Assembly: GCA_041736255.1 (NCBI GenBank)
Contig: JBGSTZ010000156.1
Coordinates: forward strand, 138,508 to 202,507
DNA from: AVCC01 sp041736255
GTDB lineage: Bacteria > Pseudomonadota > Gammaproteobacteria > Burkholderiales > Burkholderiaceae_D
DNA length: 64,000 bases
Direction: 5' to 3'
Under the pieces are notes generated by a model. The model made no database searches. It was not told the DNA's origin and saw only the letters and a list, made by a program, of their open reading frames with translations. A program made the translations under genes and the position numbers. Below are positions 18,157-27,710 of this stretch, in pieces (the stretch's first letter is position 1; every line of letters starts with the position of its first letter).

Positions 18157-18917
18157 GCTAGCCTCATTGGAATGCCCTGCTCCGCCATGAAGCGTTTTGC
18201 TTCCTGCACAGTGTGTTGCCCATAATGAAAAATACTCGCTGCCAGCACCGCATCGGCACGGCCCAGTTTAATGCCATCGGCCAAATCTTGCAGGCCGCCT
18301 ACGCCACCGGAGGCAATCACTGGGATATTCACAGCGTCCGAGACGCCGCGCGTCAGGCCGAGATCGAAACCGACCTTGGTGCCGTCGCGATCCATGCTGG
18401 TGAGTAATATTTCGCCAGCGCCGAGGCTTTCCATTTTCTGCGCCCAGGCAATGGCATCCAAGCCGGTCGGAGTACGGCCGCCGTGCGTGAACACTTCCCA
18501 TTTGCCGGGTACGGTCTGCTTGGCGTCGATCGCCACCACGATGCATTGTGAACCGTATTTTTGCGCGGCATCGAACACCAATTGCGGGTTAGTCACCGCC
18601 GAAGTATTGATACTGACCTTGTCGGCGCCGGCATTGAGCAGGCGGCGCACATCTTCCACCACGCGCACCCCGCCGCCCACCGTCAGCGGAATAAACACTT
18701 GCGAGGCTACAGCCTCGATGATGTGCAAAATCAGGTCGCGCCCATCGGATGAGGCGGTGATATCGAGAAAAGTAATCTCGTCGGCGCCCTGTTCATCGTA
18801 ACGACGGGCAATCTCTACCGGATCGCCGGCATCGCGCAACTCCAGAAAATTGATACCCTTGACCACGCGACCGGCGGTAACATCCAGGCAGGGAATGATG
18901 CGTTTGGCAAGTGTCAT
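18153..18917 (-). CDS. hisF: Imidazole glycerol phosphate synthase, cyclase subunit
   Basis: The 254-residue TIM barrel uses ammonia channelled from HisH to make IGP and AICAR. It starts LAKRIIPCLDVTAGRVVKGI. The catalytic aspartates lie in IPCLDV and in SMDRDGTKVGFD, and phosphate-binding loops appear in TVGGGVRVVEDV and IASGGVGGLQDL. It sits directly after hisA. Confidence 0.97.
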   Translation of the reverse strand: MTLAKRIIPCLDVTAGRVVKGINFLELRDAGDPVEIARRYDEQGADEITFLDITASSDGRDLILHIIEAVASQVFIPLTVGGGVRVVEDVRRLLNAGADKVSINTSAVTNPQLVFDAAQKYGSQCIVVAIDAKQTVPGKWEVFTHGGRTPTGLDAIAWAQKMESLGAGEILLTSMDRDGTKVGFDLGLTRGVSDAVNIPVIASGGVGGLQDLADGIKLGRADAVLAASIFHYGQHTVQEAKRFMAEQGIPMRLA

Positions 18918-18919
18918 GG

Positions 18920-19696
18920 TTATTCTTCCGACGGCTCGCAGAGCGCATCGGCGCGCTCCTGAGCCGACAGCAAATCGAGCGAACCTTCATAAATCGAGCG
19001 ACCGCAAATCACGCCTTCGATGCCCTCTTCCTGCACTGCACATAGCGCTTCCACGTCGTTAATGTCGTGTACGCCGCCGGATGCGATGACCGGAATCCTG
19101 ACTGCCTGTGCCAACTTCACCGTTGCTTCCACGTTGACGCCGCCCATCATGCCGTCGCGGCCGATATCGGTATAGATGATGGCTTCTGCACCGTAGCCTT
19201 CGAACTTCTTGGCCAAATCGATTACTTCGTGACCGGACAATTTGCTCCAGCCATCAGTCGCGACTTTGCCGTCCTTAGCATCCAGGCCGACGATAATCTG
19301 GCCAGGGAAGGCGCTGCACGCGTCGCGCAAAAAGCCTGGATTCTTCACCGCTGCGGTGCCGATGATGACGTAGCTCAAACCACTGTCCAGATAGCGTTCT
19401 ATCGTATCCAGGTCGCGGATGCCGCCGCCCAACTGTACCGGGATTTCTTCGATATCGTTTTCGAGCGCGAAATCGCGCACCATCCGCAGGATAGCTTTCA
19501 CGGCGGATTCGTTTTTCGGCTTGCCCGCAAAGGCTCCATTCAGGTCCACCAGATGCAGACGGCGCGCGCCCTGCTGCAACCAGTGCAGCGCCATTGCAGC
19601 CGGGTCATTGGAAAATACAGTGGCCTGGTCCATGTCGCCTTGCTTGAGGCGTACGCATTGGCCGTCTTTAAGATCGATTGCAGGGATGAGTAGCAT
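18920..19696 (-). CDS. hisA: Phosphoribosylformimino-AICAR-phosphate isomerase
   Basis: This TIM-barrel isomerase (step 4) has 258 residues from ATG 19696, giving the family start MLLIPAIDLKDGQCVRLKQG. The catalytic aspartates are in PAIDLK and YTDIGRDGMMGGVN, with phosphate loops VQLGGGIRDLDTI and IASGGVHDINDV. A longer frame to 19735 adds 13 non-conserved residues. It is followed by hisF after 2 bp. Confidence 0.96.
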   Translation of the reverse strand: MLLIPAIDLKDGQCVRLKQGDMDQATVFSNDPAAMALHWLQQGARRLHLVDLNGAFAGKPKNESAVKAILRMVRDFALENDIEEIPVQLGGGIRDLDTIERYLDSGLSYVIIGTAAVKNPGFLRDACSAFPGQIIVGLDAKDGKVATDGWSKLSGHEVIDLAKKFEGYGAEAIIYTDIGRDGMMGGVNVEATVKLAQAVRIPVIASGGVHDINDVEALCAVQEEGIEGVICGRSIYEGSLDLLSAQERADALCEPSEE

Positions 19697-19762
19697 GGCG
19701 GGCAGTGGGAAAGTTAGGGGTTGAGGATAATGCACATGGATGACAGTGGCATATGACTGGAA

Positions 19763-20401
19763 TCAAGGTTTCCAGTCGACGAAATTTTTATATAGGCGCA
19801 ATCCGGCTGCGGCGCTTTTTTCCGGATGAAACTGGGTCGCGAAGATATTCTCATGCGCGACTGCGCAGGCAAATGCAGTGCCGTAATCAGTCTGCCCGAC
19901 GATATCAGCTGCAGCGGCCGGTTGCGCATAATAACTGTGTACGAAATAAAAATAACTATCGTCGGCAATGCCGTCCCACAACACATGTGGCTGCGTCTGT
20001 TGTACTTGGTTCCAGCCCATCTGCGGCACCTTGAAACGCGATCCGTCTTCTTGCAACTGGCCTTCCAATTGAAAGCGCACTACCTTACCCGGCAGCAATC
20101 CAAGTCCGGGCGTGTCGCCTTCCTCGCTCCAGTCAAACAGCATTTGCTCGCCGACGCAGACCCCAAACAGCGGCTTGCTGCGCGCTGCTTCCAGCAATGC
20201 TTCCTGCAAACCGGATTCGCGCAGGCAGCGCATGCAGTCCGGCATCGCGCCTTGCCCCGGCAGAACAATCCGGTCGGCCGTACGTAAATCGGCAACCAAG
20301 CCTGATATCTGCACATCCGCCTCCGGTGCAACATGGCGCAAGGATTGCGCCACCGAGCGCAAATTGCCCATGCCGTAATCTACTACAACGATTTTATTCA
20401 T
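19763..20401 (-). CDS. hisH: Imidazole glycerol phosphate synthase, glutaminase subunit
   Basis: The 212-residue class I glutamine amidotransferase has its nucleophile in FGVCVGEQMLF (the family often has GICLGMQ; the substitution is common in this order), the oxyanion region DRIVLPGQGAMPDCM, and the His-x-Glu dyad in ATQFHPEKSAAAGLRLYKNF. It supplies ammonia to HisF. It sits between hisB and hisA. Confidence 0.96.
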   Translation of the reverse strand: MNKIVVVDYGMGNLRSVAQSLRHVAPEADVQISGLVADLRTADRIVLPGQGAMPDCMRCLRESGLQEALLEAARSKPLFGVCVGEQMLFDWSEEGDTPGLGLLPGKVVRFQLEGQLQEDGSRFKVPQMGWNQVQQTQPHVLWDGIADDSYFYFVHSYYAQPAAAADIVGQTDYGTAFACAVAHENIFATQFHPEKSAAAGLRLYKNFVDWKP

Positions 20402-20459
20402 ATCTACAATATAACTTGATAATTCAGATCAAGCGGGTCGATCCGATCCGCAGCAATGC

Positions 20460-21062
20460 TTACAGGCTGCCTTTGGTCGAAGGAATGGTTCCGACTGCGC
20501 GTGCGTCAAGTTCGGTTGCCATGCGCAATGCGCGCCCGAATGCCTTGAACACCGTCTCGCACTGATGATGCGCATTGTCACCGCGCAAGTTGTCGATATG
20601 CATCGACACCAGCGCATGATTGACGAAGCCCTGGAAAAATTCGTGCACCAGATCGACATCAAAAGCACCAATCATCGCGCGCGCAAATGGCACGTTAAAT
20701 TCAAGCCCCGGGCGGCCCGAAAAATCGATCACCACTCGCGACAGCGCTTCGTCCAGCGGCACATAAGCATGGCCGTAACGGCGAATACCTTTTTTGTCGC
20801 CGATGGCTTTGGCGAATGCCTGGCCGAGCGTGATGCCGACGTCTTCCACCGTGTGGTGGGCGTCGATATGCAAATCTCCGTGGGCTTCGATATCGAGGTC
20901 GATCAAGCCGTGGCGGGCAATCTGATCCAGCATGTGGTCCAGAAAAGGCACGCCGGTCGCGAGCTTCTGCGCTCCGCTGCCGTCCAGATTAATAGTGACG
21001 CGGATCTGCGTTTCATTGGTATTGCGGGTGATTTCTGCAATGCGCGGGGTGGACATGTTCAT
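20460..21062 (-). CDS. hisB: Imidazoleglycerol-phosphate dehydratase
   Basis: The 200-residue monofunctional dehydratase carries the two manganese-site motifs of the family, DIDAHHTVEDVGITLG-like (here HIDAHHTVEDVGITLGQAFA) and LRGDNAHHQCETVFKAFGRA. It lacks the phosphatase domain fused in enterobacteria, as expected for betaproteobacteria. A second ATG lies two codons in. Confidence 0.96.
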   Translation of the reverse strand: MNMSTPRIAEITRNTNETQIRVTINLDGSGAQKLATGVPFLDHMLDQIARHGLIDLDIEAHGDLHIDAHHTVEDVGITLGQAFAKAIGDKKGIRRYGHAYVPLDEALSRVVIDFSGRPGLEFNVPFARAMIGAFDVDLVHEFFQGFVNHALVSMHIDNLRGDNAHHQCETVFKAFGRALRMATELDARAVGTIPSTKGSL

Positions 21063-21087
21063 TGGGCTGCCATGGTTACGTTGTGCT

Positions 21088-22176
21088 TTACTGCGCTAGC
21101 GATGCTTTCAGGGCATCGAGGAATTGCTGGTTTTCTTCCGGCGTGCCGACAGTCACCCGCAGACAGTTTTTCAGTAATGGGTGCATTTTACCGACATTTT
21201 TGATTAAAACCTTGTGCTCCAACAGCCGGGCGAACACATTCTCCGCATCAACGCGCTCGGACTGCACCCGAATCAGCAAAAAGTTTGCAGCCGAAGGGAA
21301 AACTACGATCTCCGACAAAGCGGCCAAGGCCTCGGCCAAGCGCGCCCTTTCGCGACGTACTTCCTGCGCCTGCGCCTCCAGAACATCGGCATGTTTCAGC
21401 ATGAATAGCGCGGCGGCTTCGGTCAATACATTCACATTGTAAGGCGGACGCACTTTGTCGAATTCCTGCAACAAGGCCTTGCTGGCCGCCATGTAACCGA
21501 GCCGGATGCCGGCCAAGCCGAGCTTGGAGACGGTGCGCATCACCACCAGATTATCAAATTCTGCCAAGCGCGGCATCCAGCTCGATGGCGCAAACGGCTG
21601 ATAGGCTTCATCCGAAACCACGATCCCGGTATCGCCCACCGTGCGGAGTATCTGCTCCATGTCATCCGCGTTGTATAAAGTGCCGGTCGGGTTATTCGGA
21701 TACGCCAGATAGACAATCGCCGGTTTATGCTCGGCAATGGCCGCCAGCATCACATCCAGATTCAGTGTGAAATCGGGATTCAACGGCACGCCGACGAATT
21801 CCAAGCCGGCAAACTGAGCCGACATTGCATACATCACGAAACCGGGCATCGGTGCCAGCACCTTCGCGCCCGGTTTAGCGCAGGCCAGCGAAATGATCGC
21901 AATCAGTTCATCCGAGCCATTGCCCACCACCACGCCGAAACCGGCCGGCACGCCGAATTCGGCGCAGATTGCGGCTTTCAGTGCGGTGTAAGACGGCACT
22001 GGATAACGGTTCAACGCGACTTCGGCCAAGTGCCGGCCCAGCTCTTCGCGCAACACTGGCGGCAGAGTGTAGGGGTTTTCCATCGCATCGAGCTTCACAA
22101 ACCCGCTGGAATCTGGCACGTGATAAGCCGATAACGCACAGATATCGGGACGGATGATGTTGTCGATCAAAGACAT
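21088..22176 (-). CDS. hisC: Histidinol-phosphate aminotransferase
   Basis: The 362-residue fold-type I PLP aminotransferase converts imidazole-acetol phosphate to histidinol phosphate. Visible are KLDAMENPYTLPPVLRE, VGNGSDELIAIISLACAKPG, YLAYPNNPTGTLYNADDM, VVSDEAYQPFAPSS, and the PLP-lysine region MRTVSKLGLAGIRLGYMAAS. Length is typical. It is separated from hisD by a methyltransferase gene. Confidence 0.96.
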   Translation of the reverse strand: MSLIDNIIRPDICALSAYHVPDSSGFVKLDAMENPYTLPPVLREELGRHLAEVALNRYPVPSYTALKAAICAEFGVPAGFGVVVGNGSDELIAIISLACAKPGAKVLAPMPGFVMYAMSAQFAGLEFVGVPLNPDFTLNLDVMLAAIAEHKPAIVYLAYPNNPTGTLYNADDMEQILRTVGDTGIVVSDEAYQPFAPSSWMPRLAEFDNLVVMRTVSKLGLAGIRLGYMAASKALLQEFDKVRPPYNVNVLTEAAALFMLKHADVLEAQAQEVRRERARLAEALAALSEIVVFPSAANFLLIRVQSERVDAENVFARLLEHKVLIKNVGKMHPLLKNCLRVTVGTPEENQQFLDALKASLAQ

Positions 22177-22196
22177 AAAAGTGGCCTGTGTGACTG

Positions 22197-23156
22197 CTAG
22201 TGGTTATCGAATGCAAGTTCGTCTTGCACAGCATAAAAGGGATCAAAGGGGAAATCTGATTGCTTGGCAACCGGGCCTTTTTTGCGGCCTCTTTTGCCTT
22301 TTTTAATATCGGTGAGTTTGGCGCGCACCGGTTCTGTTGGCTGGTTGCTCTGTGGCATGAATTGCGCCTCTGGGGCCGCTAAACGCTTGTCGATAATGTC
22401 GCAATACTCCGGACTCAACTCAAAACCGGCAAAATTCCGGCCGCAGCGTCGTGCCGCCACTGCGGTGGTGCCGCTGCCCATGAAAGGGTCGAGCACCACG
22501 CCGTCTAGCGGGCAAGACGCCCGGATGATGCGCTCGACGATTTCCAGCGGCTTTTGGGTCGGATGGTCGGCCCGTTCCGGATGCTCGCGATGCAGGCGCG
22601 ATACGCTCCACAGGTCTTTCGGGTTATAGCCTAGCTCCAGCCATTTGGCACCGACGAAAATCGAGCGTGAACGGGCTTTCTTGGTTTCGGCATCATACGG
22701 AATCCGGATTGCGTCCAGGTCGAAGTAATAGCCCTTCTGCATCGCAAAAAAACCGATGGTGTCATGCACCGAAGTAAAGCTGCGGGTGCTGCCGCCCATC
22801 GACGGCACCCGGCGATCCCAGATAATTTCATTAATCATCGTCATGCGCTGTTTCAGCATCACGAAAATTTCCGGCGCATTGCGCCAGGTCAAAAACAAAT
22901 ACAGGCTGCCTTTGGCTTTCAGCTTGGGCAACACGGCGTCGATCCACTGCGTGCTCCAGGCCAGATAACCGGCGGCGTCGAGCTTGTCGGAATCGTTGCC
23001 GTAATCCTTGCCTAGCCCATACGGCGGATCGGCCACGATCAAGTCAATTGAACCGTCGGGAATGCGCGCCAATCCGGTCAGTGCGTCTTCACAATACACA
23101 TTGTTAAGCCACGGATTCACTTGAACGATCCTCGCAATATCAACATGCCACAACAT
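22197..23156 (-). CDS. Solitary DNA methyltransferase, beta-class N6-adenine/N4-cytosine type
   Basis: The 319-residue protein has the catalytic motif IV D43-P-P-Y46 in IVADPPYGLGKDYGN near the N-terminus, the target-recognition region in the middle, HPTQKPLEIVERIIRASCPL, and motif I (DPFMGSGTTAVAARRCGRNF) near the C-terminus, the beta-class order. The C-terminal tail is lysine/arginine-rich (KKGKRGRKKGPVAKQ). No restriction endonuclease gene is adjacent, so it is an orphan methylase, related in layout to YhdJ/CcrM-type enzymes. The recognition site cannot be told from sequence. It lies in the same direction between hisD and hisC. Confidence 0.85.
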   Translation of the reverse strand: MLWHVDIARIVQVNPWLNNVYCEDALTGLARIPDGSIDLIVADPPYGLGKDYGNDSDKLDAAGYLAWSTQWIDAVLPKLKAKGSLYLFLTWRNAPEIFVMLKQRMTMINEIIWDRRVPSMGGSTRSFTSVHDTIGFFAMQKGYYFDLDAIRIPYDAETKKARSRSIFVGAKWLELGYNPKDLWSVSRLHREHPERADHPTQKPLEIVERIIRASCPLDGVVLDPFMGSGTTAVAARRCGRNFAGFELSPEYCDIIDKRLAAPEAQFMPQSNQPTEPVRAKLTDIKKGKRGRKKGPVAKQSDFPFDPFYAVQDELAFDNH

Positions 23157-23274
23157 GTATTTTTAAATACACACTGAATATATACGGAAAAAGCATGTTT
23201 TATGCATATACCCGCGTTAAAATTTACCGGAAAGAAAATTGGCAACGACTTGCACATAAGTGATTCGGTGCTAT

Positions 23275-24597
23275 TCATTTCAGCCGGTATTCCGCGCTAC
23301 GCGCATGCGCTTGTAAACCTTCGCCATACGCCAGTTCCGCCGCAATCTTGCCCAGCGTTTGCGCACCGGCTTCGGATGCCTCGATCATGCTGGAGCGCTT
23401 CTGGAAGTCGTACACGCCCAGCGGCGACGAAAAGCGCGCGGTGCGCGAAGTCGGCAATACATGGTTCGGCCCGGCGCAATAGTCGCCCAGCGCTTCCGAC
23501 GTGAATCGACCGAGAAACATGGCGCCGGCGTGGCGCACCTGATCGGCCCATTGCTGCGGATTTTCGGCGGAAATTTCCAGATGCTCAGGCGCGATCAGGT
23601 TGGCGATTTCACAAGCCTGATCCATGTCGCGCACCTTGACCAGCGCGCCGCGGTTGGTCAGCGAAGTGGCGATTACTTCCTTGCGCGGCATCTGATCCAG
23701 CAACGTGTTAATGCTGGCTTCGACCTGATCGAGATACGCCGAATCCGGACAAAGCAAAATGGATTGCGCCAACTCGTCATGCTCGGCTTGCGAAAATAAA
23801 TCCATCGCGATCCAGTCGGGATCGGTGCTGCCGTCGCAGATGATCAGAATTTCGGACGGACCGGCGATCATGTCGATGCCGACGGTGCCGAACACACGGC
23901 GTTTAGCAGCCGCCACAAACGCGTTGCCGGGGCCGACGATTTTATCGACTTGCGCAATGGTTGCAGTGCCGTACGCCAGCGCAGCGACCGCTTGCGCGCC
24001 GCCGATGGTGAATACGCGGTCAACGCCGGCGATGGCCGCCGCCGCCAGCACCAGCGGATTTTTCACGCCGTCCGGCGTCGGCACCACCATGATGATTTCC
24101 TGCACGCCGGCAACCTTGGCCGGAATCGCATTCATCAATACCGATGATGGATAGGCCGCCTTGCCGCCCGGCACATAGATGCCGACCCGGTCCAGCGGCG
24201 TGACTTTTTGCCCGAGCACGGTGCCGTCGGGTTCGGTGTAACTGAAACCGTCGGAGCCGATTTCCTGTTTTTGCCGCACATGATAGGCGCGCACCCGGTC
24301 GGCTGCGGTCTGCAAAGCGGCACGACGTTCCGGCGTCAGGCCGTCCAGCGCTGCCTGCAACTCTGCCGGCGCGATTTCCAGCGCCGCCATGGTGTCCGCG
24401 CTGGCAACAGGCAGCCGGTCGAAGCGCTGCGTGTATTCCAGCACGGCGCAATCGCCGCGCAGTTTGACATCGGCCAGGATGTTGGCAACTGTGACTTCGA
24501 TTGCAGTGTCGGCATTGGCGTCAAACGCCAGCACCGCACTTAATTGCGCGCGGAAGTCGGCGCTGGAACTGTCCAGCCGTCGGATTTGAATCGCCAT
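23275..24597 (-). CDS. hisD: Histidinol dehydrogenase
   Basis: This zinc enzyme performs the last two oxidations to histidine. It has 440 residues from ATG 24597, preceded by AAAGG at good spacing; the longer frame to 24639 is not conserved. Motifs: PLDRVGIYVPGGKAAYPSSV, IVGPGNAFVAAAKRRVFGTV, DMIAGPSEILIICDG, the catalytic-base region APEHLEISAENPQQWAD, GPNHVLPTSRTARFSSPLGV. About 130 bp separate it from hisG. Confidence 0.96.
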   Translation of the reverse strand: MAIQIRRLDSSSADFRAQLSAVLAFDANADTAIEVTVANILADVKLRGDCAVLEYTQRFDRLPVASADTMAALEIAPAELQAALDGLTPERRAALQTAADRVRAYHVRQKQEIGSDGFSYTEPDGTVLGQKVTPLDRVGIYVPGGKAAYPSSVLMNAIPAKVAGVQEIIMVVPTPDGVKNPLVLAAAAIAGVDRVFTIGGAQAVAALAYGTATIAQVDKIVGPGNAFVAAAKRRVFGTVGIDMIAGPSEILIICDGSTDPDWIAMDLFSQAEHDELAQSILLCPDSAYLDQVEASINTLLDQMPRKEVIATSLTNRGALVKVRDMDQACEIANLIAPEHLEISAENPQQWADQVRHAGAMFLGRFTSEALGDYCAGPNHVLPTSRTARFSSPLGVYDFQKRSSMIEASEAGAQTLGKIAAELAYGEGLQAHARSAEYRLK

Positions 24598-24729
24598 AAT
24601 GTGCCTTTCAGGTTCTCGATTTTCGCTGCAATAAAACAATTTATTCTGGCGTATGCGTAAAAATATGGCAATTCCCGCATATATCTATTGCTGTATAAAA
24701 ATATACAATAAGCAGTATATCAATGCCAA

Positions 24730-25389
24730 TCAAGCCATCTTAACGGAGGCCGCTTCAAAAGCCTGCAGAATCGGCTGCAGCGCTTCCCGCTTCATTTTCA
24801 GTGCTGCCTGGTTGACCACCAGCCGCGATGAAATGTCCATGATGTGCTCGACTTCAATCAGGTTATTGGCGCGCAGCGTGTTGCCGGTGCTGACCAGATC
24901 GACAATTGCGTCCGACAGTCCGATCAGCGGCGCCAGTTCCATCGAACCGTACAACTTGATCATGTCGACATGCACGCCTTTGGCAGCAAAATGTTCGCGC
25001 GCGATCTGCACGTATTTGCTCGCCACCCGCAGCCGCGCGCCGTGCCGCACCGCGTTTTCATAGTCGAAGCCGGCCTGCACTGCCACCGACATCCGGCAAT
25101 GGGCGATGTTCAGGTCGATCGGCTGGTACAGCCCTTCGCCGCCATGCTCGATTAGCACGTCCTTGCCGGCCACGCCGAAATCGGCGGCGCCGTACTGGAC
25201 GTAGGTCGCCACATCGGAAGCGCGCACGATAATCACGCGCAAATTGGGATTGGTGGTGGCCAGAATCAGCTTGCGTGAGGTTTCCGGATCTTCGGTCACG
25301 CGAATGCCGGCAGCTTCCAGTAGCGGCAATGTTTCGTCGAAAATGCGGCCCTTGGATAGCGCCAGCGTCAGTTGTTGCGTATTTTGCAT
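24730..25389 (-). CDS. hisG: ATP phosphoribosyltransferase (short form)
   Basis: This enzyme performs the first, feedback-controlled step of histidine synthesis. The 219-residue protein is the short HisG form, which lacks the C-terminal regulatory domain and needs a HisZ partner elsewhere in the genome. Motifs: LTLALSKGRIFDETLPLLEA, YVQYGAADFGVAGKDVLIEH, and VDLVSTGNTLRANNLIEVEH. Its ATG overlaps the murA stop by 1 bp. Confidence 0.95.
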   Translation of the reverse strand: MQNTQQLTLALSKGRIFDETLPLLEAAGIRVTEDPETSRKLILATTNPNLRVIIVRASDVATYVQYGAADFGVAGKDVLIEHGGEGLYQPIDLNIAHCRMSVAVQAGFDYENAVRHGARLRVASKYVQIAREHFAAKGVHVDMIKLYGSMELAPLIGLSDAIVDLVSTGNTLRANNLIEVEHIMDISSRLVVNQAALKMKREALQPILQAFEAASVKMA

Positions 25390-26639
25390 TATTGTACCCG
25401 TTTGATATCGGCACCGACGGCGGCTAGTTTCATTTCCATCCGGTCGTAACCGCGGTCCAGATGATAAATGCGCTCAATCATGGTTTCACCCTGCGCTGCC
25501 AGACCGGCGATCACCAGCGAAGCCGAAGCGCGCAAGTCTGTCGCCATCACGGGCGCGCCGACCAGTTGCTCGACTCCGTGCACAATCGCCGTGTGGCCTT
25601 GAATATCTATCGCGGCACCGAGCCGGTTCATCTCTTGCACATGCATGAAGCGGTTTTCAAAAATCGTTTCAGTAACATGGCTGGCGCCGCTGGCGATGGT
25701 ATTCAAGGCCATGAACTGGGCTTGCATGTCGGTCGGAAAGCCGGGATATTCGGTAGTGCGAAAACTCACCGCTTTCGGGCGTGACGCCATTTGCACCCGC
25801 ACCCAATCGTCGCTTGAAGTCAGGATCACGCCGGCTTCACGCAATTTTTCGAGTACAGCATCAAGGATGTCGCTACGGGTATTTTTTAGCGTCACGTCGC
25901 CGCCAGTGGCCGCCACGGCGCACAGAAAAGTACCGGTTTCGATACGGTCGGCGATGATGCCATGCGCGGCGCCATGCAGCGCCAACACACCCTGAATCAC
26001 CAACCGATCGGTGCCGATGCCTTCAATCTTGGCACCCATGGCGACCAACAGCTTGGCCAGGTCAGTAACTTCCGGCTCGCGTGCGGCATTTTCCAGCACT
26101 GTTTCGCCTTCAGCCAGAGTAGCTGCCATTAGCAGATTTTCGGTACCGGTAACGGTGATCATGTCGGTCACGATGCGCGCGCCCTTGAGCCGTTTGGCTT
26201 TGGCGAGAATGTAACCAGCCTCGATTGTGACCTCGGCGCCCATCGCCTGCAAACCCTTGATGTGCTGCTCGACCGGGCGAGAACCGATTGCGCAGCCGCC
26301 TGGCAGCGACACTTTAGCTTCTCCAAAACGCGCCAGCAACGGGCCCAGCACCAGAATCGAGGCGCGCATGGTCTTGACCAGCTCGTAAGGCGCTTCCAGC
26401 TTGTTGATTGCATTGCCTTGCAGCGTGCAATGTTCGCCGTCCTGAACAATCTGCAAACCGGTCTGGCGCAACAGGCGCAACATAGTCGTAACATCCTGCA
26501 AGCGCGGCAAATTGGACAATACGACTTGCTCGGACGTCAGCAAACCGGCGCACAAAATCGGTAGCGCGGCGTTCTTGGCACCGGAAATGGTGATTTCGCC
26601 AGACAATCGACGCCCGCCAGTGATGAGCAGTTTATCCAT
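25389..26639 (-). CDS. murA: UDP-N-acetylglucosamine 1-carboxyvinyltransferase
   Basis: MurA transfers enolpyruvate from PEP to UDP-GlcNAc, the first committed step of peptidoglycan synthesis. From ATG 26639 it has 416 residues: LLITGGRRLSGEITISGAKN, the active-site cysteine in SLPGGCAIGSRPVEQHIKGL (the fosfomycin target), and FPTDMQAQFMALNTIASG and MEMKLAAVGADIKRV. It overlaps bolA by 8 bp, and hisG follows, the usual Burkholderiales order. Confidence 0.97.
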   Translation of the reverse strand: MDKLLITGGRRLSGEITISGAKNAALPILCAGLLTSEQVVLSNLPRLQDVTTMLRLLRQTGLQIVQDGEHCTLQGNAINKLEAPYELVKTMRASILVLGPLLARFGEAKVSLPGGCAIGSRPVEQHIKGLQAMGAEVTIEAGYILAKAKRLKGARIVTDMITVTGTENLLMAATLAEGETVLENAAREPEVTDLAKLLVAMGAKIEGIGTDRLVIQGVLALHGAAHGIIADRIETGTFLCAVAATGGDVTLKNTRSDILDAVLEKLREAGVILTSSDDWVRVQMASRPKAVSFRTTEYPGFPTDMQAQFMALNTIASGASHVTETIFENRFMHVQEMNRLGAAIDIQGHTAIVHGVEQLVGAPVMATDLRASASLVIAGLAAQGETMIERIYHLDRGYDRMEMKLAAVGADIKRVQ

Positions 26640-26874
26640 GCTGGGCAAATTCTTCTGGAGTCAGGGTTTTCATCGACAGCGCATGGATTTCTTCGCGCAT
26701 GCGCTCGCCCAGCGCTGCATAGACGATCTGGTGGCGCGCGATCGGGCGCTTGCCGGCAAATGCCTCCGAGACGATCAGCGCGCTGAAATGCTGGCCGTCG
26801 CCTTCGACTTCGAGATGAGTGCAGGCAAGGCCGGCGGCGATATAGGTTTTAATCAGTTCTGGTGTAGTCGACAT
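26632..26874 (-). CDS. BolA/IbaG family protein
   Basis: The 80-residue BolA-fold protein contains VEGDGQHFSALIVSEAFAGK and RPIARHQIVYAALGERMREE, the conserved core including the invariant histidine in RHQIVY. Family members bind [2Fe-2S] clusters with monothiol glutaredoxins. The position just before murA matches ibaG (yrbA) of E. coli, which is next to murA there as well. Confidence 0.92.
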   Translation of the reverse strand: MSTTPELIKTYIAAGLACTHLEVEGDGQHFSALIVSEAFAGKRPIARHQIVYAALGERMREEIHALSMKTLTPEEFAQHG

Positions 26875-26936
26875 GATTTAACTTTCCTGGTACGAGATTG
26901 ATGGGTAGTGTTTATGTTTATGCTTCGTTGCGCAAC

Positions 26937-27710
26937 TTAAGAGCGCAACTTGTAACCGCGCTTTAACATCTGGATCGCAAAAGCTGCCAGCATAATGGAA
27001 AATCCGGCAACAATCGCAAAACTACGCAGCGGACTCACGTCGGACTGACCGAAGAATCCGTAGCGGAAACCGTCGATCATATAAAAGAATGGATTGGCAT
27101 GCGAGACCGCTTGCCAAAAAGGCGGCAGCGAATGGATCGAATAAAACACACCGGACAGGAAGGTGGCCGGCATGATCAGGAAGTTCTGAAATGCCGCCAG
27201 TTGATCGAATTTTTCCGCCCAGACGCCCGCGATCAAGCCCATCGTGCCCAGCATGAATGCACCCAGCACCGCAAAAATCACGATCCACCACGGTGCGACA
27301 AAACTGACTTCAGTAAATAATGCAGTAACGACAAAAACGCCGAATCCGACCACCAGGCCGCGTACCACTGAGGCCAGCACATAACCGGAAAACAGTTCCC
27401 AATGCGACAGCGGCGCCAGCAACACGAACACCAGATTGCCGGTGATCTTGGATTGAATCATCGAGGAAGATGCATTTGCAAACGCATTCTGCAACACGCT
27501 CATCATCACCAAACCTGGCACCAGGAAAGCGGTATAGCCCACGCCCGGATAAACTTGCACCCGGTTTTCCAGCACATGGCCGAAGATCAGCAGGTACAGC
27601 AAGGAGGTGATGACCGGCGCAGCCACGGTCTGGGAGGCGACTTTCCAGAAGCGCAGCACTTCCTTGTAGAACAAGGTTTGAAAGCCTTTCGGCGTGGAAA
27701 ACACTCTCAT
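26937..27710 (-). CDS. ABC-2 type transporter permease
   Basis: The 257-residue six-helix permease starts MRVFSTPKGFQTLFYKEVLR and contains VAAPVITSLLYLLIFGHVL, FLVPGLVMMSVLQNAFANAS, and the ABC-2 signature region FLIMPATFLSGVFYSIHSLP. It resembles E. coli YadH. Its start overlaps the ATPase gene by 4 bp, so the two form an exporter. The substrate is unknown. Confidence 0.92.
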   Translation of the reverse strand: MRVFSTPKGFQTLFYKEVLRFWKVASQTVAAPVITSLLYLLIFGHVLENRVQVYPGVGYTAFLVPGLVMMSVLQNAFANASSSMIQSKITGNLVFVLLAPLSHWELFSGYVLASVVRGLVVGFGVFVVTALFTEVSFVAPWWIVIFAVLGAFMLGTMGLIAGVWAEKFDQLAAFQNFLIMPATFLSGVFYSIHSLPPFWQAVSHANPFFYMIDGFRYGFFGQSDVSPLRSFAIVAGFSIMLAAFAIQMLKRGYKLRS

